Of a DNA stretch of 54,737 nucleotides, positions 43,630 through 54,136 are shown piece by piece. Every line of letters begins with the position of its first letter. The first letter of the stretch is position 1. The stretch is from NCBI GenBank assembly GCA_021531385.1, contig JAFBIR010000019.1:1-54737 (forward strand). Direction: 5' to 3'. The DNA is from Parabacteroides distasonis (lineage in GTDB: Bacteria > Bacteroidota > Bacteroidia > Bacteroidales > Tannerellaceae). The position numbers and the translations under genes are program-made. The notes beneath the pieces are model-generated. The model did no database searches. It was not told where the DNA came from and saw only the letters and a list, made by a program, of their open reading frames with translations.

Positions 43630-43771
43630 GAAAAAGTCAATGAAGCCCCATGATTTTTCCGTTCGGCTCAGCCGAACGTACATTCCACACAGCCGAACGG
43701 CCGTTCCACAGTGTCGAACGGACATTCCACAGTGTCGAACGAAGAAATCTTACGGTATCTATGACTTTTTC
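43630..43771. repeat. 142-bp element: 10-bp terminal inverted repeats around a 21-bp repeat array
   Basis: GAAAAAGTCA (43630-43639) and TGACTTTTTC (43762-43771) are exact complements. Inside lie a palindrome, CGTTCGGC/GCCGAACG (43660-43678), and three contiguous 21-bp units (43679-43699, 43700-43720, 43721-43741) sharing ATTCCACAGTGTCGAACG or close variants. Confidence 0.7.
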
Positions 43772-43850
43772 TTCCCTACTCCACCTCAATTTCTGCTAAG
43801 TAACATAAATAATTAGTCAGGACAGGATTGCAAGAATGAAACGAACCCTC

Positions 43851-43858
43851 TACTTTTG
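43851..43858 (+). promoter_or_regulatory. Promoter -7 box for the C10 peptidase gene
   Basis: TACTTTTG, 51 bp before the ATG at 43910; it excludes the longer start at 43856. Confidence 0.6.
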
Positions 43859-43909
43859 TCTCTCATTATCATGACACATTATATTTGTTCATTTATACAC
43901 ATAAAGCGT

Positions 43910-46528
43910 ATGAGAAAGCAATTATTCCTTTTGAGCCTTTTCCTATTCGCTACGTTGACCACTTGGGCAGAGCGAATAGATGTGGCTACGGCACGCAAGG
44001 TGGCCCAACATGTGGCTACCCAGCAAGCGGGAAGTGGGTTGCGGTCGGTTGACGATTTGTCGGTGGTTTATGCGGCCGCACCGGGTAAACAGGCAGATCT
44101 CCGTGCCTATGCAGGCGAAGGGGATGCGGACTATTTCGTGTTTAACGTGGGTACTGACAGAGGTTTCGTGATTGTATCTGGTGAGGATCGGGTACGTCCG
44201 GTATTGGGTTATGCCGATAAGGGCACTTTTGATCCGGACAACCTGCCGGATAACATGCGTACGTGGTTGGCCAACTACCAAGAGCAAATCACTTGGGCTG
44301 CCGATCATTTGGATACCGCCTCATCGGAGGTATCTGCGGAGTGGAGCCGCTATCTCAGTGGAGCATCCTTGCGGGCAGATAATGGTATTTTATTGGAGAC
44401 AGCTAATTGGGATCAAGGGGATCCTTATAATCGCATGACGCCGGAGATCTCAGGACAACATGCCGTTACGGGCTGTGTGGCCACAGCGATGGGTATTATC
44501 ATGAGGTATCATCAATACCCCAATATAGCACCTAATCCTCCCTCGACGAATACGTACTCGATAGGGGACAATCCTACAACTGTTTCTATTGATTATTCCA
44601 CAGGCTATGATTGGAGCAATATGTTGCTTTCCTATGAGGGCGATTTCTCAGAGGCACAGGCTAATGCAGTAGCTACTCTACTGTATCATTGTGGAGCCAA
44701 TGTGGAGATGAATTATGGAAAGAACGAGAGTTCCGCTTACGCAGAATTAGTGGCTTCGGCATTAACGGATGTATTTGGGTACAGTCCCTCTATTCGTCAT
44801 TTGCGAAAAGAGGCCTATCGTTGGGGAGAATGGAAAAGCATGATTCGGGAAGAATTGGATGCTAAATACCCCTTGATCTATGGTGGACAGAGTAACACAG
44901 GAGGCCATGCTTTTATCTGCGATGGTTACCGAGATGATTTCTTCCACATCAACTGGGGCTGGGGAGGTTATCAGAATGGTTATTTCATCCTTTCAGCATT
45001 AGATATGGAGGGAAATGGCAATGGATTTAGTCAGGATCAATCGATGATTTTGAATATTCGCTCTGGTGCAGGGGGAAGTAAGTATGTTTACTATCCCTAC
45101 ATGACTGCTGCTAACTATTTTTATGATGCCTCTTCCCTAAATATAGGTGTGAGTTTTGACATAACATATACAGGGATAGAGGATCAATCTTGCTTGATGG
45201 AATTGGGTGTGGTTGATAACAATGGTAATATTGTGCAGAAACCCGTTGTTACTGACAACTACTACAATCTTCAAGCTGATAAGGAATGCTGGAGTACTTA
45301 TGCTGACATCTCTCGAAACATCACGCTCACATCCGCATTAACCGAAGGTCAAAAAGTGGTGATGCTCTGCTCCACAGATGGCACCAACTGGGAGCCCATG
45401 CGTATGTTAGAGACAGTTTCACCCGGTGTGGATATGAATGGTGTGATTCAACCAACGGAGGATGATCCAAATGATCCCGAGCAGCCCATGAATGTAGGTT
45501 TGTATTGGAATCAGTTTGAAAGTCAAACCTATGCTGCTGTAACTGGTTTGACGAATATAAGTGCTTCTCAGAATATACGAGCCGTTTACTACAGCTTATC
45601 GAATGTGAAAGAAGACGTTACACTCCGTTACGTAATCTCTGACTTCGCTACATGGAAAGATAAGTTAGCGGTATATCAGGGTACAGATGATAACGTGTCC
45701 CAAGCAGGTGCTGGCACGCCGGTTGAGATCAAGGCTGCAGGCTATTTTGATATTGTTGTACCGACGAGCAGCATCGAGGATGGAATATACTTCAACTACT
45801 TGAAAATACTTTCCGATCAATCTGGCCAGTTGAATTTGGATATTCAGGTGTATTCCTCCTCTTCTACGGATCCCGTGTTTGAGTCAAAAGGGCAAAAAAT
45901 CATATTTGTTGAAACAATGACAACAGAAATAGATAAAAAAACTATCGAAGGATTCGTTCATACGAAAATTCCATTTTCTGTTCAATTAAGCGATGTGGAT
46001 CCTTTGTTGGCTGGTGCTGATTTATATTTACAAATCTATGTCGATGGGATGCATGAGAATCAGATTAAGCTCTTGAGGTCTGATGGCTCTGAGATCCCCA
46101 TGTTAGTTGCTGAATACGATGAGCAAATCCTTTATACAGATCCAGTTCATGTTGGCAGTATTGAGCAAGGATCTTACTCATTCTATTTGATAGGCAATGT
46201 TGCCCGTGTAAACGATCCATTACCCTCTATCTATGTATCTTCAATAGTGGATGGAACGAGACTGTCGGATACGAATTATTTGTCCCATATCATGTTGAAG
46301 GAAAGCCCTCTGCAAGCAGAGGATGTAGGTTCAGAGACAGTAAAGGTTTGGACAACGAATGGCCAAGCACATATCTTCTTGCCACAAGACGAGAAAGTGC
46401 AAGTGGTTACTTTCGGTGGCCGATTGTATCAGAGCATTGAGTTGCCGGCCGGCGAGACGGTGATGCCGTTACCACAAGGTGCTTACATCATCCGCATTGG
46501 AGAGACCTCTTACAAAGTGGTGATCTAA
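43910..46528 (+). CDS. C10 family cysteine peptidase (streptopain-like), secreted
   Basis: This 872-residue protein has a signal peptide (MRKQLFLLSLFLFATLTTWA) and a Spi-like pro-domain (about 22-115). The C10 catalytic core has Cys189 (HAVTGCVATAMG), His333 (NTGGHAFICDGY) and the FHINWGWGG block (Asn348, Trp349). After about 400 come beta-rich domains. The end (VQVVTFGGRLYQSI to GAYIIRIGETSYKVVI) is a sorting-like or DUF6383-like C-terminal strand set. It would be a proteinase related to SpeB, interpain and periodontain. The start was chosen from the promoter at 43851-43858. The lower half has AT-rich, less biased codon use than its neighbours, which hints at transfer. Confidence 0.9.
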   Translation: MRKQLFLLSLFLFATLTTWAERIDVATARKVAQHVATQQAGSGLRSVDDLSVVYAAAPGKQADLRAYAGEGDADYFVFNVGTDRGFVIVSGEDRVRPVLGYADKGTFDPDNLPDNMRTWLANYQEQITWAADHLDTASSEVSAEWSRYLSGASLRADNGILLETANWDQGDPYNRMTPEISGQHAVTGCVATAMGIIMRYHQYPNIAPNPPSTNTYSIGDNPTTVSIDYSTGYDWSNMLLSYEGDFSEAQANAVATLLYHCGANVEMNYGKNESSAYAELVASALTDVFGYSPSIRHLRKEAYRWGEWKSMIREELDAKYPLIYGGQSNTGGHAFICDGYRDDFFHINWGWGGYQNGYFILSALDMEGNGNGFSQDQSMILNIRSGAGGSKYVYYPYMTAANYFYDASSLNIGVSFDITYTGIEDQSCLMELGVVDNNGNIVQKPVVTDNYYNLQADKECWSTYADISRNITLTSALTEGQKVVMLCSTDGTNWEPMRMLETVSPGVDMNGVIQPTEDDPNDPEQPMNVGLYWNQFESQTYAAVTGLTNISASQNIRAVYYSLSNVKEDVTLRYVISDFATWKDKLAVYQGTDDNVSQAGAGTPVEIKAAGYFDIVVPTSSIEDGIYFNYLKILSDQSGQLNLDIQVYSSSSTDPVFESKGQKIIFVETMTTEIDKKTIEGFVHTKIPFSVQLSDVDPLLAGADLYLQIYVDGMHENQIKLLRSDGSEIPMLVAEYDEQILYTDPVHVGSIEQGSYSFYLIGNVARVNDPLPSIYVSSIVDGTRLSDTNYLSHIMLKESPLQAEDVGSETVKVWTTNGQAHIFLPQDEKVQVVTFGGRLYQSIELPAGETVMPLPQGAYIIRIGETSYKVVI

Positions 46529-46548
46529 GCGAATGCAACTATTGAAAA

Positions 46549-46585
46549 CGAGGGGTGGTGATACCGATAAGGGTCATCACCCCTT
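46549..46585. terminator. Hairpin between convergent C10 and yqaA genes
   Basis: GAGGGGTGGTGAT and TCATCACCCC pair with one bulge. Confidence 0.55.
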
Positions 46586-46606
46586 ATTTGTTTCTATCCT
46601 TTGTCG

Positions 46607-47050
46607 TCAACTGGCTACCAAATAAACAAATTCCATCCATACCCAATAGCGAATGGCCTTGCCAAGGAACATGGAGATGGCAACCACGTAGATATTCGCC
46701 CGAAGGAAACCGAGGGCTACGGCAATGAAATCGCCAATGCCAGGCAAGAAGACGAAAAAGCCAATCCATGAGCCTTTCCCTTGGATCCACTGTTGCACCT
46801 TGCGCAGCTTAACAAGGTCTAACTTGAGGTATTTCTCAATCCATTCCATCTTACCCAACATCCCCATCCAATAGCAGCTCATGCCACCCAAGAAGTTGCC
46901 TAAGGTAGCGGCAATCATGCAGGGCCAATAGGATGCGCCAGCCAACAGCACGCCTGTCAATACCACTTCGCTACTAAATGGCAATACTGTAGCGGCTAAG
47001 AAGGAGGCGATAAAGACACCGATGAAGCCGTAGGCAATCAGAAACTCCAT
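46607..47050 (-). CDS. YqaA family (DedA-like) inner membrane protein
   Basis: This 147-residue SNARE-associated/DedA-type protein has GVFIASFLAATVLPFSSEVV, the GNFLGGMSCYWMG segment (G-x-x-x-G re-entrant region), KGSWIGFFVFLPGIGDFIAV and a C-terminal VAISMFLGKAIRYW. DedA proteins act in membrane lipid homeostasis; YqaA's specific role is not known. It overlaps the DUF6427 gene by 13 bp and ends the operon. Confidence 0.85.
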   Translation of the reverse strand: MEFLIAYGFIGVFIASFLAATVLPFSSEVVLTGVLLAGASYWPCMIAATLGNFLGGMSCYWMGMLGKMEWIEKYLKLDLVKLRKVQQWIQGKGSWIGFFVFLPGIGDFIAVALGFLRANIYVVAISMFLGKAIRYWVWMEFVYLVAS

Positions 47051-48045
47051 AAACGCACGATCAAAAGGATAAGGAACGACAAAAGCGAGATATGGAATAA
47101 CCCAAAGATATACTTTCCTCGTTTGACGGTAAAGAAATGGGCGGTCAGGATCGCTGCCGGCAGACAGCCAATGGCCAAGAACTCCTCCGAGGATTGCTCA
47201 TAGAGGAAGAACTGACCGAACGACCAGATCAATAACATGATCAAGAATGCCAACAACTGGCGGGTCCGCAAATTGTCATCATATTCATGGGTCAAGATAT
47301 TCAAAGAGGCGATAAGGGCCAAGAGGGCGATCAGTATGATTTGGGCCCAGTCAATCAAGTCGATGCCGACCATGGTCAAGAATCGAATCTTGAAGAGGTT
47401 GGTGAAGGGAAGGATAAAAGGAGTGAAATCGTGCGTATAAACACACCATCCCAATACGAACCAATAGACCGTACTTAATCCGATCAATGAAGCGAAAAAG
47501 GTACGAAACGTAAAACAGCGGAAGTTATACATGCCCAACCAAAACAGGGGCAAGAACCATAAGATATATACCCATAGCAGGCTGCCTATGCCTATCAGTA
47601 AGGCCGCATTGTAAGCGTTCCTAACGGAATTGGGGTCGTGATAGGCGGTAAAGAGTTGATAAAGCGCTAAGATGAGGCAAAAGACACCCACCGAGGTGCT
47701 TTTCAGCGGAAAGAAATCTGGGTTCGTACTGATATAAAGCGTATAAAATAGGAAGGGCAGATAGCTTTTCTCGCGGATGAGCATCAACGCATAGTTGGCA
47801 CGATGCACAAAAAAAGCACCCCCTAACATCAGCATAAGTCCGATGAGATAGGTCCACAGCTTATTGGGCATCTGTGCGCAGAGCGTATTCCATAGCGGCG
47901 TAGCCGTGACCTCCCCATAGACTGGGTATCCTGTAGAGGTAAAATAGCCCAATAACCAACAAGATAGGCAGGCGACAAACATATAGCTGTAAGTCGCCTG
48001 TGTGCCTATTTTATAGCGTTGTCCATAACGGGATGCTAAACTCAT
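47038..48045 (-). CDS. DUF6427 family multi-pass membrane protein
   Basis: This 335-residue protein has about ten membrane segments. I recognise it as the Bacteroidales family DUF6427, often located next to purD. No function is known. It starts 12 bp after purD and overlaps yqaA, so it is in the cysE-rlmL-dpp-purD run. Confidence 0.75.
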   Translation of the reverse strand: MSLASRYGQRYKIGTQATYSYMFVACLSCWLLGYFTSTGYPVYGEVTATPLWNTLCAQMPNKLWTYLIGLMLMLGGAFFVHRANYALMLIREKSYLPFLFYTLYISTNPDFFPLKSTSVGVFCLILALYQLFTAYHDPNSVRNAYNAALLIGIGSLLWVYILWFLPLFWLGMYNFRCFTFRTFFASLIGLSTVYWFVLGWCVYTHDFTPFILPFTNLFKIRFLTMVGIDLIDWAQIILIALLALIASLNILTHEYDDNLRTRQLLAFLIMLLIWSFGQFFLYEQSSEEFLAIGCLPAAILTAHFFTVKRGKYIFGLFHISLLSFLILLIVRLWSF

Positions 48046-48057
48046 GCGTATCTTCGA

Positions 48058-49329
48058 TTAAAGATCAAATCCAATATCACTACGGAAATACTTCTTCTCG
48101 AACTGGATCGCTTTCGCTCCGGCAAAAGATTTCGCCAAAGCCTCCTCTTTGTTGGCACCGTAGGAGCTGACGGCGATCACACGGCCACCGTTGGTCACCA
48201 ACTGACCATCGGCCATCTTCGTGCCCGCATGGAAGAGGATGCTCTCCGGATCCACTTGGTCAATGCCACTGATCACCTTACCCTTCTCGTAGGCCTCGGG
48301 ATAACCTCCACTGACTAACATCACCGTCACAGCTGCCCGCGGATCCTGCTTCAATTCCCGCTTAGCCAAGTCGCCTGCGGCCACACCTTCCATCAGATCG
48401 ACCAGGTCATTAGCAATGCGCAGCATCACCACCTCCGTCTCCGGATCACCCATGCGGCAATTGTATTCAATCACCATCGGCTCCCCTTTCACATTGATCA
48501 AACCTAAGAAGATGAATCCTTTGTAATCAATACCCTCGGCTTGCAAGCCCTCGATCGTCGGACGGATAATACGGCTATCCACCTTCTCCATGAAGGTCTC
48601 GTCGGCAAACGGAACAGGTGAAACCGCACCCATACCACCAGTATTCAAACCTACATTGCCTTCGCCAATGCGCTTGTAATCTTTCGCTACGGGAAGTACC
48701 TTGTAGTCCTTGCCATCAGTCAAAACGAAGACTGAGCATTCGATACCATCCAAGAACTCCTCGATGACAACTGTCTTGCTGGCATCGCCAAACATACCTT
48801 CCAACATGTCGCCCAGCTCTTTCTTGGCCGCAGCCAAGTTGTCGAGGATTAACACCCCTTTACCGGCAGCCAAACCGTCTGCTTTCAAGACATAAGGAGC
48901 CGACAACTGCTCCAAGAAGGCATACCCTTCCGCCAAATTCTCAGCAGTGATACTTTTATAACGAGCGGTGGGGATGTGATGACGCATCATGAACGCCTTA
49001 GCGAAATCCTTGCTTCCCTCTAACTGCGCACCCGCTTTGCTGGGGCCAATCACAGGGATAGCGGCCAATGCCTCATCTTGTTTGAAATAGTCGTAGATAC
49101 CTTTCACCAAGGGATCCTCCGGTCCCACTACGACCATCTGTACCTCATGCGCCAACACGAAAGACTTGATCGCATCGAAATCGTCTGCCTTCATATCGAC
49201 GTTGGTACCTACTAACGCTGTGCCCGCATTACCGGGAGCGATAAACAGTTGATCCACTTTCGGACTTTGCGCGATTTTCCAGGCGATCGCATGTTCACGT
49301 CCACCTGAGCCTAACAATAATATATTCAT
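48058..49329 (-). CDS. purD: Phosphoribosylamine--glycine ligase
   Basis: This 423-residue ATP-grasp enzyme ligates glycine to phosphoribosylamine in purine synthesis. It starts [19 protein letters not shown]. Further features: [75 protein letters not shown], and [14 protein letters not shown] (metal site). It is preceded by DPP IV (37 bp) and followed by DUF6427 (12 bp). Confidence 0.97.
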   Translation of the reverse strand: MNILLLGSGGREHAIAWKIAQSPKVDQLFIAPGNAGTALVGTNVDMKADDFDAIKSFVLAHEVQMVVVGPEDPLVKGIYDYFKQDEALAAIPVIGPSKAGAQLEGSKDFAKAFMMRHHIPTARYKSITAENLAEGYAFLEQLSAPYVLKADGLAAGKGVLILDNLAAAKKELGDMLEGMFGDASKTVVIEEFLDGIECSVFVLTDGKDYKVLPVAKDYKRIGEGNVGLNTGGMGAVSPVPFADETFMEKVDSRIIRPTIEGLQAEGIDYKGFIFLGLINVKGEPMVIEYNCRMGDPETEVVMLRIANDLVDLMEGVAAGDLAKRELKQDPRAAVTVMLVSGGYPEAYEKGKVISGIDQVDPESILFHAGTKMADGQLVTNGGRVIAVSSYGANKEEALAKSFAGAKAIQFEKKYFRSDIGFDL

Positions 49330-49366
49330 CGTTCTTCTTTTTTTAAGTTTTCTATGTTCAGTGTCT

Positions 49367-51571
49367 CTATTTCAAGTAATCGTCAAAGTAACGGGTAATC
49401 TTCTCATGCAGATGAGGCCGATCCTTGCCGATCACGTTGTGCTGGTGTCGCGGATAGACGAAGTAATCCGGATAGGTGTTGGCATCCACGCAGGCTTTCA
49501 AGAAACCTAAACTGTGCTGCCAAACGACCACGGGATCCACATCGCCATGAATCATCAGCAAATGGCCTTTCAGGTTACCCGCCTTTAGTTTGAGGTTGGC
49601 ATTTTTGTAACCCTCCGGGTTGTCTTGCGGTCGATCCATATACCGTTCGCCATACATAATTTCATAATTACTCCAATCAATCACAGGACCACCTGCCACT
49701 CCCACCTTGAAGACATCGGGATAGGTCAGCATCAAGTTGGTGGTCATAAAGCCGCCATAGCTCCAGCCATGCACACCGATCCGATCGGCATCCACATAAG
49801 GCAGGGATTTCAGAAAGGCTACGCCTTGCATCTGGTCGGCCATCTCATTCACACCCAGGTTGCGATGGATCACGCTCTCAAAAGCATGACCGCGATTGGC
49901 GGATCCGCGTCCATCGACCGTAAAGAGCACGTAGCCTCTCAATGCCATGTAAATGTCCCAGCCGCGCACACCGTGCATCCAATCGCCCGTCACTAACTGC
50001 GCATGAGGCCCTCCATAGACATAGACAATCGTCGGGTACTTTTTGTTCGGATCCAAATCGGGGGGCAGGGTCAATCGATAGTTGAGCTTCGTTTTCCCAT
50101 CTGCCGCTGTGAGCGTGCCTGTCTGAATCTTTGGCATCCGGTAGCCTTTATAGGGATCCGGTGCCGTCAACAAGGTGCGCACCACTTTCGCCTCTTTGAC
50201 GCGAACGAGATCTATCTCCCGGGGAACGGCGGACGAACTGATGTTATCGAGCGCATAAGCACCTGACGGAGAAAGTTTCCAGCTGTGTACGCCCACTTTC
50301 CAACTTAAGCAGTTCATGATCTCCTGTTGTTTCAGATTGACCTCCCACACATAACGAGACAGGCCATTGCTGTGCATACTGGGAGAAACCGGATGCGGAG
50401 CGGTGCCTTCGACAATCAATTTATCGCCCGCTTCGCTGAATCCCAACACACGGGTTACGACCCATTCGCCACCGGTTAATTTGCGTAACTCATTGCCATC
50501 GGTATCAAAGAGATAGAGGTGATTATAGCCATCTGCCTCCGTTTGCCAAATGAATTTGTTCGGATCGTTCGGTAAAAAGAGGATGGGGTGCTGCGGTTCC
50601 ACATAACGACGGTCGCTTTCCGTGATCAACACCGCCTCCCGTTCTCCCGTCTCTGCGGAATAGCGCACCAGGTGCTGCTCGTTCTGCTCTCGGTTCAACT
50701 CGATGAGGTAGATGCTCCGTTCATCGGGACTCCAGGCAATGTTGGTCAGGTATTTCTCCTTGGGCAAACCGGTTTTCAACCAAATTGTTTTCCCGGTCGC
50801 TAATTGATATACACCTACCGTCACCTCATGGCTCTTCATGCCCGCCATGGGATATTTGTGAGGCACCAACGTAGCGCAACGACTGTCTATATTGACCAAA
50901 GGATAGGTGGTAACCATCCGTTCGTCCATCCGATAGAAGGCCAAGGCGCTTCCTTTCGGCGACCAGAATGTCCCTTTCGTGATGCCAAATTCCCGTTGAT
51001 GCACAGCCTGTCCGCACACAATGCCCTCCTCTTGCTCGTTGGTGACGATGGTCGTGTCGCCCTTGGGCGAAAGCAAGAAAAGGTTGTTGCCATTTGTGTA
51101 GGCGAAGTAGTGGTTAGCCGTACAGAAATCGAGATTGCTCCAAGCGCTCTTCAATGCGTAATCCGCTGTTACCTTTTGCTTCTGGTAATCGAAATGAATC
51201 TGGTGATTATGACTGTTGAAGGCCAAGACCGTGCTGCGCACATCTTGCGCAAAAGGCACCTTGAAGGTCGGCAGCTTACCCACGGTAGGCAAGCCTGCCT
51301 GCGTAAGTGCCTGGTTCAACTGTTCACGGGTGAAAAGCACCTGCTCTTTTTTCTCCGGCTTGGCTCCCCATACGCTGTCTCCCTTCACATAAAAATAGAC
51401 CTCACCGCACCAATTGAGCTGTTTCAACTCTTTCGGCACGAAACGGCTGTAGTTCTTTCCGCCGGGAATGAGATCCTGCAGTGTCAGCTCCTTTTCTTGT
51501 GCGTTGACAGACATAGCCAATAGCAGCGTATAGATGGCCGTTAGCAGTCGTATCCGTTTAATCCTCATCAT
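49367..51571 (-). CDS. S9 family peptidase, dipeptidyl-peptidase IV type
   Basis: This 734-residue protein begins [20 protein letters not shown], a signal peptide, then a beta-propeller domain (about 60-470). The alpha/beta-hydrolase domain has GWSYGGFMT (Ser near 604), HGDVDPVV (Asp near 680) and RHQHNV (His near 710). It releases X-Pro dipeptides in the periplasm, typical of asaccharolytic or peptide-using Bacteroidales. I start at 51571 because the long upstream frame lies in another frame of the methyltransferase tail. The start overlaps that gene by about 14 bp. Confidence 0.93.
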   Translation of the reverse strand: MMRIKRIRLLTAIYTLLLAMSVNAQEKELTLQDLIPGGKNYSRFVPKELKQLNWCGEVYFYVKGDSVWGAKPEKKEQVLFTREQLNQALTQAGLPTVGKLPTFKVPFAQDVRSTVLAFNSHNHQIHFDYQKQKVTADYALKSAWSNLDFCTANHYFAYTNGNNLFLLSPKGDTTIVTNEQEEGIVCGQAVHQREFGITKGTFWSPKGSALAFYRMDERMVTTYPLVNIDSRCATLVPHKYPMAGMKSHEVTVGVYQLATGKTIWLKTGLPKEKYLTNIAWSPDERSIYLIELNREQNEQHLVRYSAETGEREAVLITESDRRYVEPQHPILFLPNDPNKFIWQTEADGYNHLYLFDTDGNELRKLTGGEWVVTRVLGFSEAGDKLIVEGTAPHPVSPSMHSNGLSRYVWEVNLKQQEIMNCLSWKVGVHSWKLSPSGAYALDNISSSAVPREIDLVRVKEAKVVRTLLTAPDPYKGYRMPKIQTGTLTAADGKTKLNYRLTLPPDLDPNKKYPTIVYVYGGPHAQLVTGDWMHGVRGWDIYMALRGYVLFTVDGRGSANRGHAFESVIHRNLGVNEMADQMQGVAFLKSLPYVDADRIGVHGWSYGGFMTTNLMLTYPDVFKVGVAGGPVIDWSNYEIMYGERYMDRPQDNPEGYKNANLKLKAGNLKGHLLMIHGDVDPVVVWQHSLGFLKACVDANTYPDYFVYPRHQHNVIGKDRPHLHEKITRYFDDYLK

Positions 51572-53162
51572 CCTCGCCAAAATCTCTTTTGAAGTTAGGT
51601 TTGCCACCTCGTTTGTCGAATGTGTGCTTGCCATCTCGTTTATGATCTCCCTTTTTATCGCGCTTGAAGTCGCCAAACGGTTTCTTCCGATCGCCGAAAT
51701 CCCGCTTGCGATCCCGGTCGCCAAACGATTTCTTGTGATCGCCACGGGGCTTCTCCTCCTCGTTGCGATAACGCATCTTGGCAGGACGACCTTCCCCTCT
51801 GCGACGGAAATCCGCATCTCCCTCTTTCTCTTCCCGGGGACGACGGCGACCCGGCATAGCGGCTAAGCGCTCCTCCTCATTCTCGCTATGCGCAGCGGCA
51901 AAACGTCGCTCCGGGCGATCCATACGGCGACTGAAATCGGGGCGATTGTTTTTGTTGGATCGCTGCTCCCGCTCCGGACGACGCTCTTCGTCACCCTCTC
52001 GCTCATTCAGTGCTTTCTTATAATCCTTGTTCTTTCCTTCAAACAGCTCGTAGCAACGATACTCGCACTCCAACGAACCGTTCATCAGTTTCATCTTCTC
52101 GCTGGGACGCAAGCCGATTTTCTCGAAACACTCCTCCTTGTAGCTGATGATCCAAGCTTGGTAACCGGTGAAGACATGTTTCAACCGCTCCCCGATGATG
52201 GCATACAGACCCATCAAATCATGCGAGGAGATACGCTCGCCATAGGGCGGATTCATCACTAAGATACCAGGCTTCGGTGCCTCTTGATATTGCTGGAAAG
52301 GCATCGTTTTCAAGTTAATATATTTCATCAAGCCTGCGCTGCGTACATTCTCCAACGCGATGTCGATCGCCTGCTGGGAGATGTCGGAACCATAGCAGTG
52401 GAAATCGAACGAACGCTCTTGGCTGTCGTCGTTATAGATCCGATCGAACAGCTCTTCGTCATAGTCAATCCATTTCTGGAAAGCGAACTCCTTGCGGTAA
52501 AGACCCGGCGCGATGTTGAGTGCAATCATGGCCGCCTCGATCAGCAACGTACCGGAGCCACACATCGGATCTACGAAGTTAGACTCGCCTTTCCAGCCTG
52601 TTTTCAAGATCATGCCGGCCGCCAATACCTCGTTAAGAGGTGCCTCGGTTTGATCGACCCGATAGCCACGCTTGTGCAAAGACTCGCCGGAGCTGTCGAT
52701 GGAAAGCGTACAGTCGTTGTGGGAGATATGGATGTTGATGTACAAATCCGGATTGTTCACGCGTACCGAAGGCCGCTTCTGACACTTCTCCATGAAATAA
52801 TCTACAATGGCATCCTTCGTGCGGTAAGCCACGAATTTCGAGTGGTTGAAATCCTCCGAATAGATGACGGAATCAATGGCGAAGGTCTTGTCTAACGACA
52901 AGTATTTCTCCCATTCTACCTTCTTTACCTCTTTATAGACCGTATCCGCATCTTTGGCCTTGAAATGATAGATCGGCTTTAGAATACGGAGGGCGGTGCG
53001 GCAATAGAAATTCGCCTTGTAAAGCAACTCCTTGTCTCCGGTAAAAGATACCATGCGCCGACCCAATTGCAGGTCATTGGCACCCAAGGCTAACAACTCT
53101 CCGGCCAAGATCTCTTCCAATCCGTATAGCGTCTTAGCCACCATTTCAAATGTCTCGTTCAT
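51558..53162 (-). CDS. THUMP-domain RNA methyltransferase (RlmL N-terminal-like), with basic/acidic tail
   Basis: This 534-residue protein has an N-terminal THUMP domain (about 60-160) and a SAM-dependent methyltransferase domain with LIEAAMIALNIAPG and NPPYGERIS (catalytic NPPY near 300). That is the RlmL/Trm14 family, methylating 23S rRNA guanine (m2G2445 type) in other bacteria. From about residue 385 a 150-residue low-complexity tail rich in Arg, Lys, Asp and Gly (RRPREEKEGDADFRRRGEGR, FGDRDRKRDFGD) follows; this resembles an RNA-binding extension. It lies 32 bp downstream of cysE. Confidence 0.9.
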   Translation of the reverse strand: MNETFEMVAKTLYGLEEILAGELLALGANDLQLGRRMVSFTGDKELLYKANFYCRTALRILKPIYHFKAKDADTVYKEVKKVEWEKYLSLDKTFAIDSVIYSEDFNHSKFVAYRTKDAIVDYFMEKCQKRPSVRVNNPDLYINIHISHNDCTLSIDSSGESLHKRGYRVDQTEAPLNEVLAAGMILKTGWKGESNFVDPMCGSGTLLIEAAMIALNIAPGLYRKEFAFQKWIDYDEELFDRIYNDDSQERSFDFHCYGSDISQQAIDIALENVRSAGLMKYINLKTMPFQQYQEAPKPGILVMNPPYGERISSHDLMGLYAIIGERLKHVFTGYQAWIISYKEECFEKIGLRPSEKMKLMNGSLECEYRCYELFEGKNKDYKKALNEREGDEERRPEREQRSNKNNRPDFSRRMDRPERRFAAAHSENEEERLAAMPGRRRPREEKEGDADFRRRGEGRPAKMRYRNEEEKPRGDHKKSFGDRDRKRDFGDRKKPFGDFKRDKKGDHKRDGKHTFDKRGGKPNFKRDFGEDDED

Positions 53163-53194
53163 TTTATGTATGTAGTGATAATGTTATAGATTGC

Positions 53195-54100
53195 TTAAAT
53201 AAGTTGATACTCTCGCTCCGGTTGGCTGACCGTGGCTCCAGCCGGCACATCCTCTGCTACCCAGACATTTCCGCAGATGGTCGCACCCTCGCCAATATGG
53301 ATTTTGCCAATCAATGTCGCATTGGAATAGACTGTCACATGGTCTCCCAAGACCGGGTGACGGGCGATCCCTCGGATCGTATTCCCCTTCTCGTCGGGCG
53401 GCAACTTTGCTCCGGCTAAACTAACGCCTTGGAAGATACGCACATGATTACCAATCACACTCGTCTCGCCAATCACGGTACCTGTGCCGTGGTCGATCGA
53501 GAAATGATGGCCGATCGTTGCGCCCGGATGAATGTCAATACCGGTCTCCGAATGAGCCATCTCCGTGATCATACGGGGAATAAAAGGCACAGCCAATTGA
53601 TAGAGCTTGTGAGCGATCCGATAATTGCAGATCGCCCGGAAGCCCGGGTAGCAAAAAATAATCTCTCCCGGATTTTGTGCGGCGGGATCACTGTCAAACA
53701 TCGCCTCTGCGTCGGTAGCCAATAAGCTACGCAATGCGGGCAGGCTGCAGATAAACTCCTCGGCGATCTGTTCCGCCCTCGCTTTAGCCGCTTGCGCGGA
53801 GGCAGTTTGCGAGGCGTTCGCTAAGCACAAGCCTGCGTAAATCTGTTTGGAAAGCTCTGCGAAAAGCTGCTCGATAGAGACGCCCGTGTGGAAACGAATG
53901 GTTTGGGCGGTGATGCGCGCCTGGCCGTAGTAGCCGGGGAATAGAATGGCACGACAGAGCTCCACCAAGGATTGCAACACTTTGCCCGAAGGCAACTCCT
54001 CCTCCTCGCAATAGGCATGGAATAGTTGTGTGTAAGAGCCCTCGTCCGAAAGCCGCTCAACCGTCTCGCGCAGTGCGTCGTTATGCCTTTGTCTGTCCAT
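53195..54100 (-). CDS. cysE: Serine acetyltransferase
   Basis: This 301-residue protein acetylates serine for cysteine synthesis. It has an N-terminal helical region and a C-terminal left-handed beta helix with hexapeptide repeats (IDIHPGATIGHHFSIDHGTG, TVIGETSVIGNHVRIFQGVS, TVYSNATLIGKIHIGEGATI). The active-site His-Asp pair lies in this region. A TATTTTTG promoter box lies at 54129-54136. The length is normal for the longer Bacteroidetes type. Confidence 0.94.
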   Translation of the reverse strand: MDRQRHNDALRETVERLSDEGSYTQLFHAYCEEEELPSGKVLQSLVELCRAILFPGYYGQARITAQTIRFHTGVSIEQLFAELSKQIYAGLCLANASQTASAQAAKARAEQIAEEFICSLPALRSLLATDAEAMFDSDPAAQNPGEIIFCYPGFRAICNYRIAHKLYQLAVPFIPRMITEMAHSETGIDIHPGATIGHHFSIDHGTGTVIGETSVIGNHVRIFQGVSLAGAKLPPDEKGNTIRGIARHPVLGDHVTVYSNATLIGKIHIGEGATICGNVWVAEDVPAGATVSQPEREYQLI

Positions 54101-54128
54101 TATATAGAAGTCATTCTATTTCGATGGG

Positions 54129-54136
54129 CAAAAATA
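54129..54136 (-). promoter_or_regulatory. Promoter -7 box for cysE
   Basis: Minus-strand TATTTTTG, 29 bp before the cysE ATG. Confidence 0.6.

Larger units (their letters stand above)
43550..43909. other. 360-bp intergenic region with hairpin, repeat array and promoter
   Basis: It holds a large hairpin after the sialidase gene (43573-43606), a repeat array inside 10-bp inverted repeats (43630-43771), and the promoter of the C10 peptidase (43851-43858). No reading frame of note. Confidence 0.6.

Noticed and set aside
43630-43771. Possible CRISPR array
   Set aside because: Units are contiguous, only 21 bp, without unique spacers, and no cas genes are nearby.
51572-51817. 82-codon N-terminal extension of DPP IV
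   Set aside because: It reads the methyltransferase's basic tail in another frame and lies before a clear signal peptide start.
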